A program made the translations under genes and the position numbers. 64,000 nt of DNA from Actinomadura xylanilytica (GTDB lineage: Bacteria; Actinomycetota; Actinomycetes; Streptosporangiales; Streptosporangiaceae). Below, in pieces: positions 57,911 to 64,000 of this stretch (position 1 is its first letter; each line of letters opens with the position of its first letter). The notes beneath the pieces are model-generated. The model saw only the letters and a list, made by a program, of their open reading frames with translations, was not told the DNA's origin and searched no databases. Location of the stretch: the NCBI RefSeq assembly GCF_030283145.1, contig NZ_JASNWE010000004.1, forward strand, positions 434,001 through 498,000. The letters run 5' to 3'.

Positions 57911-58357
57911 TCAGGATGGCAGGACGCCGCGTCCGGACGGGGAGTGCGCGCCCTCGCGGGCCGGCCGGCCGCAGTGCCGGCAGACGACCGCGGGGTCGAG
58001 GGTCTCGCCGCAGGCGTGCTGCCAGCGCACCGGCGGATCGTCGGGGTTGAGGTGCCGGTCGCCCCAGCTCATCAGAGTGACGAGCACATCGCTCAGCTCC
58101 CGGCCCGCGGGCGTGAGGTGGTACTCGAAGCGCGGCGGGTGCTCGCTGTAGAGCTCGCGGCGGACGATCCCGCCCGCCTCCAGCTTGCGGAGGCGGGCGG
58201 TGAGGATGTCGCGGGACGCGCCGGTGTTGCGGACGATGCCGTCGAACCTCCGCACCCCGTGCACGATCTCGCGGATCGCGAGCAGCGACCAGCGCTCGCC
58301 GACCAGGTCGAGCGTGTCGGCGATGGAGCAGGCGCGGGGTTCGGCGTCCTTCGGCAT
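57911..58357 (-). CDS. HxlR-family regulator
   Basis: A 148-residue wHTH regulator: CSIADTLDLVGERWSLLAIR, FDGIVRNTGASRDILTARLR and the wing YSEHPPRFEYHLTPAGREL. The C-terminal tail has a CRHCGRP cysteine pair, which may bind metal. Start ATG 58357 (GAGG upstream). Immediately downstream of the thiolase gene on the same strand, so it may belong to that transcript. Confidence 0.88.
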   Translation of the reverse strand: MPKDAEPRACSIADTLDLVGERWSLLAIREIVHGVRRFDGIVRNTGASRDILTARLRKLEAGGIVRRELYSEHPPRFEYHLTPAGRELSDVLVTLMSWGDRHLNPDDPPVRWQHACGETLDPAVVCRHCGRPAREGAHSPSGRGVLPS

Positions 58358-58393
58358 GCCCCTCATCCTAGGAAGTCCCGGGCGCGGCGCCGG

Positions 58394-59557
58394 TCACAGC
58401 CGCTCGATGACGGTGGCGTTGGCGAGGCCGCCCCCCTCGCACATGGTCTGGAGGCCGAACCGGGCGCCCCGGTCCTCCATCGCGTGCAGCAGTGTGGTCA
58501 TGATGCGGGCCCCGCTGCCGCCGAGGGGGTGGCCGACGGCGATCGCGCCGCCGCGGACGTTGACCTTGGCGAGGTCGGCGCCGGTCTCCCGCTGCCAGGC
58601 CAGCACGACGGACGCGAACGCCTCGTTGACCTCGAACACATCGATGTCGGCGAGCGTGAGACCGCCGCGCGCGAGGACCTTCTCGGTGGCGGGGACGATC
58701 GCGGTGAGCATCAGCAGCGGATCGGCTCCCGCGACGGCGAAGGCGTGGAAGCGGGCGCGGGGACGCAGCCCGAGCCGTCCGGCGACGTCCGCGCCCATGA
58801 TCAGCACGGCGGCGGCACCGTCGTTGATCGGCGAGCTGTTGCCCGCGGTGACCCGCCAGCCGATCTCGGGGAACCGCTCCGCAATGCCGGCGTCGTAGTA
58901 GGCGGGCCTGAGCCCGGCGAGGATCTCGGGCGTGGTCCCGGGCCGGACGGTCTCGTCGCGCTGCCCCGTCCAGGCGACCTCGCGGTCGAACTCGCCGTTC
59001 TTCCACGCCTCGGCGGCGCGGCGGTGCGACTCGGCGGCGTAGGCGTCCAGGTCCTCGCGGGCGAGGTTCCAGCGGGCGGCGATCAGCTCGGCGCTGATGC
59101 CCTGCCCGACCAGGCCGCCGGGGTAGCGCGCGGCGAGCATCGGGCCGAACGGGTCGCTGCCCGGGAGCACCGACGATCCCATCGGAACCCGCGACATCGA
59201 CTCGACGCCGCAGGCGATGGCGATGTCGTACGCGCCGCTCTGCACGCCCTGCGCGGCGAGGTGCGCGGCCTGCTGTGACGAGCCGCACTGCCGGTCGACG
59301 GTCATCGCGGGCACGCTCTCGGGGAACCCGGCGGCCAGCACCGCCGTCCGGGTGAGGTTGAGGGCCTGGTCCCCTGCCTGGGTGACCACGCCGCCGATCA
59401 CGTCGTCGACGAGCGCAGGGTCGATTCCGGCCCGTTCGACCAGGGTCTGGAGCGTCCGGGCGAGTAGGTCGGCCGGATGCTCATCGTGCAGGGCCCCGCC
59501 GGGTCTGCCCTTGCCGACCGGGGTCCGGACCGCCTCCACGATCACCGCGTCGCGCAT
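58394..59557 (-). CDS. Acetyl-CoA acetyltransferase (thiolase)
   Basis: A 387-residue thiolase with nucleophile C91 in MTVDRQCGSSQQAAH, NEAFAS, GHPLGGSGAR (catalytic His) and CEGGGLANATV (second Cys). It makes or splits acetoacetyl-CoA/3-ketoacyl-CoA. The start is ATG 59557 with GGAGGTGG upstream. The paralogue profile (no partner hydratase nearby) suggests a degradative or accessory role. 37 bp before the HxlR gene. Confidence 0.93.
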   Translation of the reverse strand: MRDAVIVEAVRTPVGKGRPGGALHDEHPADLLARTLQTLVERAGIDPALVDDVIGGVVTQAGDQALNLTRTAVLAAGFPESVPAMTVDRQCGSSQQAAHLAAQGVQSGAYDIAIACGVESMSRVPMGSSVLPGSDPFGPMLAARYPGGLVGQGISAELIAARWNLAREDLDAYAAESHRRAAEAWKNGEFDREVAWTGQRDETVRPGTTPEILAGLRPAYYDAGIAERFPEIGWRVTAGNSSPINDGAAAVLIMGADVAGRLGLRPRARFHAFAVAGADPLLMLTAIVPATEKVLARGGLTLADIDVFEVNEAFASVVLAWQRETGADLAKVNVRGGAIAVGHPLGGSGARIMTTLLHAMEDRGARFGLQTMCEGGGLANATVIERL

Positions 59558-59919
59558 GACCGCCACCTCCATTGGATTTTCCAACTCACTGGACCTCGAG
59601 TCTGCGCCTGTGCGTTGGAGAACACAACCCAGGAGGTCGAGTGGCCTTCGTCACGTCGGCACGGCGCCGGACATGACCCGAGGACCACGGCGCTCACCGC
59701 CGCGGCCCCCGGGTTCGGGCCGCTCAGTGGAAGGGGCCCGCGCTGTCGTTCTGGCTATCACCTCGGTACTTCGAAGGGCTCCGCAGCGGAGCCGGCACGT
59801 CCGTGAATATCGGGCAAGCGATCGCCTCCATTCCTCTCGACGTGATGCCTTCAATATGGAGGCTAGTCCGCTGACCTGCACTATCACGGATGGAAGCCGC
59901 CAATGTCCGCTAAAACCCG
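59558..59919. other. Intergenic region upstream of the thiolase gene
   Basis: About 360 bp without a gene, containing a palindrome TTGGA-TTT-TCCAA (59572-59584) just before the thiolase start. It could be an operator for the HxlR or another regulator. The remainder is mixed in composition with no clear feature. Confidence 0.45.
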
Positions 59920-60714
59920 TCAGGGGGTGAGCGCCATGTTCGCCAGGATGCGGCCGGCCAGCGCGGTGTCGCCCGCGGTCTCCACCACGACGTCGCCGGG
60001 CCCGCAGCGGCCGGTGCCGAGGCGCATGTAGGCCTCCCAGTCCATCCGCAGCAGGGTGTCCGGCGCGGCCACGTGGTCGACGAAGGCCGCCTTGCCCGCC
60101 CCGTCCACCTCGAGGTACAGGGTGAACGGGAGGTCGCCGCCGACCTCGAACGCCACCGTCTGGCCGGGCTCGGCGCCGGCGCGCTTGCCGACGACCATCG
60201 GCAGGCCGCGCGTCATGATCCGCCGGGCCCGCTCGGCGCCCGGCGCGCCCAGGTTGCCGGGACGCCCGACCGCGCGCCGGACGTCCTGCTCGTGGACCCA
60301 GCAGTCGAACGTGCGGAACACCATCAGCTCGGCGTACGGCACCGTGTTGCCGGTCGGGGCGAGGGCGGGCTCCTCGGGGTCGATGCCGGGGAGGACGGCG
60401 AGCCGGCGCTCCAGCACCTCGCGGAGCTCGGCGAGGACCTCGGGCCCGGTCCGGCCGCGGCGCGCGTCGACTCCGATCTCGACGATGCGGCCGAGCGCAT
60501 TGCGCACGTGCGCCGGGTCCCCGGCCAGGACGTGGCCGGGGGCGGCGTCCTCGCCGAGCATCCCGATCTCCACGCTGGCCAGATGGGCGACGACGTCCTG
60601 GACGCTCCAGCCGGGGCAGTCGGTGGGACGCGCCCAGTCGGCCTCGTCGAAGGTCTCCGCGAGCGCGAGAGTGGACCGGATCGTCTGCTCGAAGGCGGCC
60701 ACGTTCGCCGACAT
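59920..60714 (-). CDS. Mycothiol-dependent maleylpyruvate isomerase-like enzyme
   Basis: A 264-residue protein of the MDMPI/DinB-like metalloenzyme family. The signature CPGWSVQDVVAHLASVE contains the metal-binding His, and VHEQDVRRAVGRP follows. A C-terminal SCP2-like part ends LANMALTP. Uses mycothiol, a thiol made only by actinobacteria. The start 60714 (MSANVA) or 60726 is uncertain. Confidence 0.85.
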   Translation of the reverse strand: MSANVAAFEQTIRSTLALAETFDEADWARPTDCPGWSVQDVVAHLASVEIGMLGEDAAPGHVLAGDPAHVRNALGRIVEIGVDARRGRTGPEVLAELREVLERRLAVLPGIDPEEPALAPTGNTVPYAELMVFRTFDCWVHEQDVRRAVGRPGNLGAPGAERARRIMTRGLPMVVGKRAGAEPGQTVAFEVGGDLPFTLYLEVDGAGKAAFVDHVAAPDTLLRMDWEAYMRLGTGRCGPGDVVVETAGDTALAGRILANMALTP

Positions 60715-60766
60715 CTCAGATCTCATGCCCCGAAAGCTGGCACGTCCACGCGGCCCGGCGCAAGCG

Positions 60767-61345
60767 TCAGACCACCGTCCTGCTCTCCTTGGCGGGCACC
60801 AGCCGCAGCCGCACGACCGTCGGCAGCGAGTCGTGTTCGAGCGCGGCGCACAGCCTCGGCACGGCCTCCTCGCCGATGCGGGTCCGCAGCGCGGCCAGGT
60901 CGGCCCGGTGGCTGTAGGACACGTTCAGCCGCAGCCTCGGGCGGTCGGCGGTGCCCATCAGCCGGGCCCGCGCGCCGTTCACGCCCGGGTACTCCTCGAT
61001 CTCGTCCTGCACCACGTTCGTGATCGCGCCCGCCGACAGCCGGGTCTTGCCGTCCGCGTCGTCGGGCGCCAGGTTGAGTCCCGGGAGCCGGTGCGAACGG
61101 CCCTGCGCGACCAGCCAGTACAGCCCGAACAGCGTCAGGACGACCGCGATCGCGGCGAGGAGGGGCCAGAACCAGCCCTGGTCGGCCGCGAACCGGCGCA
61201 CCTGGCCGGTCAGCAGCGGTTCGGACGCCCGGCCGCCGCCCCACGCGCCCAGTGCCCGCGCCAGCGCGGCGCCCCCGGCGCCGAGCAGCACGAGTCCCAG
61301 CACGGTCAGGGCGATGCGGTTGAGGCGCGCGGCTCGTCGGTCCAT
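60767..61345 (-). CDS. amaP: AmaP, alkaline-shock response membrane anchor
   Basis: A 192-residue two-TM protein (IALTVLGLVLLGAGGAALAR and WPLLAAIAVVLTLFGLYWLV) followed by a cytoplasmic domain with TRLSAGAITNVVQDEIEEYP, the AmaP domain. It anchors Asp23-type proteins at the membrane. Last gene in the Asp23 operon. Stress role inferred from the Staphylococcus counterpart. Confidence 0.82.
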   Translation of the reverse strand: MDRRAARLNRIALTVLGLVLLGAGGAALARALGAWGGGRASEPLLTGQVRRFAADQGWFWPLLAAIAVVLTLFGLYWLVAQGRSHRLPGLNLAPDDADGKTRLSAGAITNVVQDEIEEYPGVNGARARLMGTADRPRLRLNVSYSHRADLAALRTRIGEEAVPRLCAALEHDSLPTVVRLRLVPAKESRTVV

Positions 61346-61348
61346 CGG

Positions 61349-61987
61349 TCAGCCCTCCCGGTGCGCGATCCGTACCTTGACGTCGCGGTCGGGCAGCGGC
61401 CCGAGCCGCTCCAGGCTGCGCTCGACGGCCTCGCGGACCCGCTCCTCCAGGTCGCCCGGCGAGCGCATCCCGGTCTCGGCGCGGACGACGACCTTGTGCC
61501 GGCGCAGCTTGACCTTGCGGACGCCGGTCACCCCGTCGGTCTCCATGGCCGCGGCGGAGACGGCGCCCGTGAAGCCGCGCCGGGTGACGCCGAGGACCAG
61601 GTCGCGGCTGTCGCCGCGGAGCGGGACGAGCCGGCTGCGGCCGGGCACCAGCCCGGCGAACAGGAAGATCAGCCCGAGCAGCGCCAGGGCCGAGGCGATC
61701 GCCAGCGGCCCCCAGGCGTTCCAGGCGCCGCCGCCGCCGGCGGCCCAGCGCGTGACGCGCGGGTAGTCGATCAGCTTCATCGGGCTGCCGACGAGCGCGG
61801 AGATGACCTCGATGGCCGTCAGCGCCCCGGCCACGACGAGCAGCACCGCCGCGACCAGCGCCGGCCAGACCCGGCGGGAACGGAACGCGCGGAGCGCGGC
61901 GCGGTCGGCGGCACGGCCCCCGGCGGCCGGCTTGGCCGGCGCGGTGCGGGCCGAGGACCTGCGCAGATGTCCGGCGTGGGTGGTCAT
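61349..61987 (-). CDS. DUF6286-type membrane protein
   Basis: A 212-residue protein with two N-terminal TM helices (VWPALVAAVLLVVAGALTAI and WGPLAIASALALLGLIFLFA) and a C-terminal domain with ETDGVTGVRKVKLRRHKVVV resembling Asp23. Found beside Asp23/AmaP in actinobacteria. ATG 61987 overlaps the previous stop (ATGA). The longer frame to 62452 is a shadow. Confidence 0.75.
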   Translation of the reverse strand: MTTHAGHLRRSSARTAPAKPAAGGRAADRAALRAFRSRRVWPALVAAVLLVVAGALTAIEVISALVGSPMKLIDYPRVTRWAAGGGGAWNAWGPLAIASALALLGLIFLFAGLVPGRSRLVPLRGDSRDLVLGVTRRGFTGAVSAAAMETDGVTGVRKVKLRRHKVVVRAETGMRSPGDLEERVREAVERSLERLGPLPDRDVKVRIAHREG

Positions 61988-62403
61988 GACATCGCCCCCG
62001 TGGACGAGGCGCCGCTGAGCGCCGGGGTCCTGGTGCGCGCGCCCGCGACGGGCCGCTGGGCCGTCCCCACCTTGGCCTCGCGTTCCAGCACGGACACGTC
62101 GACGTCGACCTGCCGCACGGTGAGGCCGGTCAGCGCCTCGATCCGCTCGCGCACGCGCTCGCGCACCTGGTGCGCGACCTCCCGCACGGGCGACGGATAG
62201 GCCACCGACATCTCGACCCGGGCGGTGACGATCTTGCCGTGCACCGACACGTCCGCGCGCGGCGCTCGGCCGCGGCCCACGCTCATCCCGAGGACGGTGC
62301 GGCTGACACCGCCGGCGTCGCCCGGCTCCGCCGCCGCCCGGGTCGCGATGCGCTGCACCACCCGGTCGGCGATCTTCGTGGTGCCCCGGTCGCCGGCGGT
62401 CAT
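61984..62403 (-). CDS. Asp23/Gls24-family protein
   Basis: A 139-residue protein with the Asp23 pattern: IADRVVQRIATRAAAEPGDA, VHGKIVTARVEMSVAYPSPV and VRQVDVDVSVLE. A Thr/Ala-rich end (ARTRTPALSGASSTGAMS) follows. Member of a heavily overlapping operon. These proteins respond to alkaline or cell-wall stress in Firmicutes; the actinobacterial role is unproven. Confidence 0.85.
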   Translation of the reverse strand: MTAGDRGTTKIADRVVQRIATRAAAEPGDAGGVSRTVLGMSVGRGRAPRADVSVHGKIVTARVEMSVAYPSPVREVAHQVRERVRERIEALTGLTVRQVDVDVSVLEREAKVGTAQRPVAGARTRTPALSGASSTGAMS

Positions 62404-62612
62404 GACGGCCTCTTCCCGGTCTTGCCGCCGCCGATCGAGGAGAACAGCTCACCCATGTCGAGCTCGCCGTCGATCACCCGGCCGCCGAGGAACCCCAGCA
62501 CGCCGAGGACCAGCACGATGAGGAACGCGCCGAATCCGCCGAACGCGCCGGCGAACCCGCAGGCGCTCCCGAAGGCCAGGCCCATCACGGTCCAGGTCGT
62601 CTTCCCGTTCAT
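62400..62612 (-). CDS. Small membrane protein (DUF2273-like)
   Basis: A 70-residue protein with hydrophobic segments (TWTVMGLAFGSACGFAGAFG and GFGAFLIVLVLGVLGFLGG), ending GGGKTGKRPS. Matches the DUF2273 position in Asp23 clusters. Start ATG 62612 with GGGGGAGAG upstream. Confidence 0.7.
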   Translation of the reverse strand: MNGKTTWTVMGLAFGSACGFAGAFGGFGAFLIVLVLGVLGFLGGRVIDGELDMGELFSSIGGGKTGKRPS

Positions 62613-62626
62613 CTCAACTCTCCCCC

Positions 62627-62866
62627 TCAGCGCAGGTCGCGCGCCCGCAGGCGCCGTTCCCGCCATCGGTACAGCAGGCTGATCGGCCATCGCCGGCGCT
62701 TCACCACCACCACGGCGGACCCGGCCCGGCGCCGCCGGGCCGCCCGGTATCGGCGGAGCCCGGCGGCGAACTCGTCCGGGTCGCCGCCCGCGTCCGGATG
62801 GTGGCGGCGGACCCAGGCCCTGAACTCCGCCCGTTGGGCGGCCGTGCGCGATCGGGCCTCAGCCAT
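62627..62866 (-). CDS. Small J-domain-like protein
   Basis: A 79-residue basic protein. FRAWVRRHHPDAGGDPDEFA is the helix-II end and HPD loop of a J-domain followed by helix III (AAGLRRYRAARRRRAG). The C-terminal VVVVKRRRWPISLLYRWRER is basic. Only a fragment of a J-domain, so Hsp70 binding is uncertain. It overlaps the next gene by 8 bp. Confidence 0.65.
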   Translation of the reverse strand: MAEARSRTAAQRAEFRAWVRRHHPDAGGDPDEFAAGLRRYRAARRRRAGSAVVVVKRRRWPISLLYRWRERRLRARDLR

Positions 62867-63272
62867 CGTCCCCGTCGTCGATGTCGCCGATGAGGACGTG
62901 CACCGGCCGTCCGCCGGCCAGCGGCGTCACCGCCGTCCGGACCGCGTCCGCCACACCGGTCACCGGTGTACCGACCCGGACGACCACGCCCACCTCGACC
63001 TCGTCGTCGCGGACGGCCACGCCGGTCACCGGCATCCCGACGCGGTAGGTGACCACGCGGACGTGCGGCCCGGCGGTCAGCCCGGCCACGTCCGGCAGGT
63101 CCTCGACCGTCCCGGCGATCCGCTCGGCCAGCTCGGCGGCCTCGTGCAGGGGCATCGACCGCGACTCCTCGGCCGCGTGCGCCTCGCCGGTGCCGCCGGC
63201 TTCGGCCGTGCCGGTGCCGCCGGCGCTCCCGCCGTCGTCCCCCTGGCCGGCGGACTCGGTCCCGGACGTCAT
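62859..63272 (-). CDS. Asp23-like protein
   Basis: A 137-residue protein with an acidic Gly-rich start and a core of RVVTYRVGMPVTGVAVRDDE and VEVGVVVRVGTPVTGVADAV resembling half of the Asp23 domain. The ATG 63272 overlaps the upstream stop (ATGA). Function unknown, but the position ties it to the envelope-stress set. Confidence 0.65.
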   Translation of the reverse strand: MTSGTESAGQGDDGGSAGGTGTAEAGGTGEAHAAEESRSMPLHEAAELAERIAGTVEDLPDVAGLTAGPHVRVVTYRVGMPVTGVAVRDDEVEVGVVVRVGTPVTGVADAVRTAVTPLAGGRPVHVLIGDIDDGDDG

Positions 63273-63826
63273 TGCACCCGCGGCGCCGGCTTGTCGCCGT
63301 TCTGGTCCTGGTCCTCCTCGCCGGGGAGCTGGATGTCGTCCACGGCGACGTTGACCTCGACCACCTCCAGGCCGCACATGTGCTCGACCTGGTCGATGAC
63401 GTTGTCCCGGACCGCGTTGGCCAGATCGGGGATGGAGACCCCGTACTCGACCACCAGGTCGATGTCGATGGCGGCCTGGCGCTCGCCGACCTGGACGGCC
63501 ACCCCCTGGCTCACGTTGGAGTTCATGCCGGGCATCCGCTCCTTGACCGAGCCGAGCGTCCGGGCCATCCCGGCGCCCATCTTGTGGACGCCGCCGATCT
63601 CCCGGGCCGCCATGCCGGCGATCTTGGACACCACGGCGTCCGCGATGCTGGTGCGGCCCCCGTTGGTGACCAGCTCGCCACCGCCCTGGTTCGGTGCCTT
63701 CCGCATGCCCTTGCCCGGCTGCGGCGGTGCGTTCTTGGCCGGTTTGTCCGACCCGAGGCCGGGCGCCTGGTTCGGCAGCCCCCCGACCGGACGTTCCTTG
63801 GTCGTCTGTCCGTTCTCCTGGCTCAC
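63269..63826 (-). CDS. Asp23/Gls24-family protein, first of operon
   Basis: A 185-residue protein with a long disordered N-terminus (VGGLPNQAPGLGSDKPAKNA) and an Asp23 domain: SIADAVVSKIAGMAAREIGG, VQVGERQAAIDIDLVVEYGV, HMCGLEVVEVNVAVDDIQLP. Start GTG 63826 with GGGGGAAC upstream. Head of the operon; its promoter should lie in 63827-64000. Confidence 0.85.
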   Translation of the reverse strand: MSQENGQTTKERPVGGLPNQAPGLGSDKPAKNAPPQPGKGMRKAPNQGGGELVTNGGRTSIADAVVSKIAGMAAREIGGVHKMGAGMARTLGSVKERMPGMNSNVSQGVAVQVGERQAAIDIDLVVEYGVSIPDLANAVRDNVIDQVEHMCGLEVVEVNVAVDDIQLPGEEDQDQNGDKPAPRVQ

Positions 63827-63937
63827 GACGTTCCCCCTGCTCGTCGGTGGTGTCCAGTAGATGCTCACCCAGCGTCAGACCAAAACCACCTATCGGCACA
63901 ATATGCAGGTCAACCCCGCTTTGCGCGCACAAAAGGA

Positions 63938-63965
63938 GGCCGGTGGCGCGATCGCGCCACCGGCC
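63938..63965. terminator. 28-bp perfect palindrome
   Basis: GGCCGGTGGCGCGA and its exact complement abut. It lies 112 bp upstream of the Asp23 operon start and may be the terminator of a gene beyond the right edge. Confidence 0.6.
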
Positions 63966-64000
63966 CCGAGGGAGGTCCTTCCGGGCCTCCGGCCCCGTTC

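Noticed and set aside
1..64000. tRNA, rRNA, CRISPR
   Set aside because: No conserved tRNA or rRNA segments and no regularly spaced repeats seen on either strand.

Overview
The window is very GC-rich DNA from an actinobacterium. Several gene families point that way: a complete Mce lipid-import operon, a mycothiol-dependent (MDMPI-type) enzyme, a deazaflavin (F420)-type reductase, DUF397 and XRE-DUF5753 regulator pairs, and GTG and TTG starts with ATGA/GTGA-coupled genes. The gene set fits a Streptosporangiales/Thermomonosporaceae organism such as Actinomadura, but the genus is an inference.

Layout. 1-3.6 kb: the end of an MFS exporter, a thioredoxin-reductase-like flavoprotein divergent from an XRE-cupin regulator, and a 41-residue double CxxCxGxG peptide coupled to a PIMT-like methyltransferase. 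3.6-9.3 kb: five exported proteins on the minus strand. They are built from two domain types (called A and B here), and one 698-residue protein carries both fused to a further N-terminal domain. 9.7-22.1 kb: an Mce operon (ATPase, two YrbE permeases, MceA-F, four Mce-associated proteins), divergent from a PucR-type regulator. 24-29 kb: regulators and small enzymes (TetR, F420-type reductase, DHFR-like, MFS/LysR pair, GNAT). 29-36 kb: three oxygenase units (Baeyer-Villiger monooxygenase; ferritin-like diiron protein plus SDR; AurF-like diiron protein). Each is divergent from its own TetR gene, with clear palindromes in the gap. 36-43 kb: a membrane-anchored protein, ATP-dependent DNA ligase, Cds1-like PLP enzyme, site-2 protease, solute-binding lipoprotein and a small lipoprotein. 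43.4-47.9 kb: a tandem glycine riboswitch followed by gcvT-gcvH-glyA-sdaA.

47.9-55.6 kb is an accessory zone. It holds a DUF397 tandem duplication with a regulator remnant, XRE-DUF5753, a HATPase-type protein, a second PIMT-like methyltransferase, a broken IS630 transposase, a WD40 remnant, a nucleotidyltransferase, and a second IS630-type element whose matching ends enclose an unknown 227-residue gene. 55.6-59.6 kb carries an MFS/ArsR pair, an HxlR regulator and a thiolase. 59.9-63.9 kb carries an MDMPI enzyme and a tightly overlapping Asp23/AmaP envelope-stress operon.

The likely joint functions are lipid import with an accessory exported-protein set (3.8-22 kb), three separately controlled oxidations (29-36 kb), and glycine to serine to pyruvate catabolism under glycine control (43-48 kb). 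Two copies of a ~155-bp intergenic repeat in opposite orientation lie near 25.9 and 40.3 kb. No rRNA, tRNA or CRISPR was seen. All functions are read from motifs and remembered family features; no database search was run.
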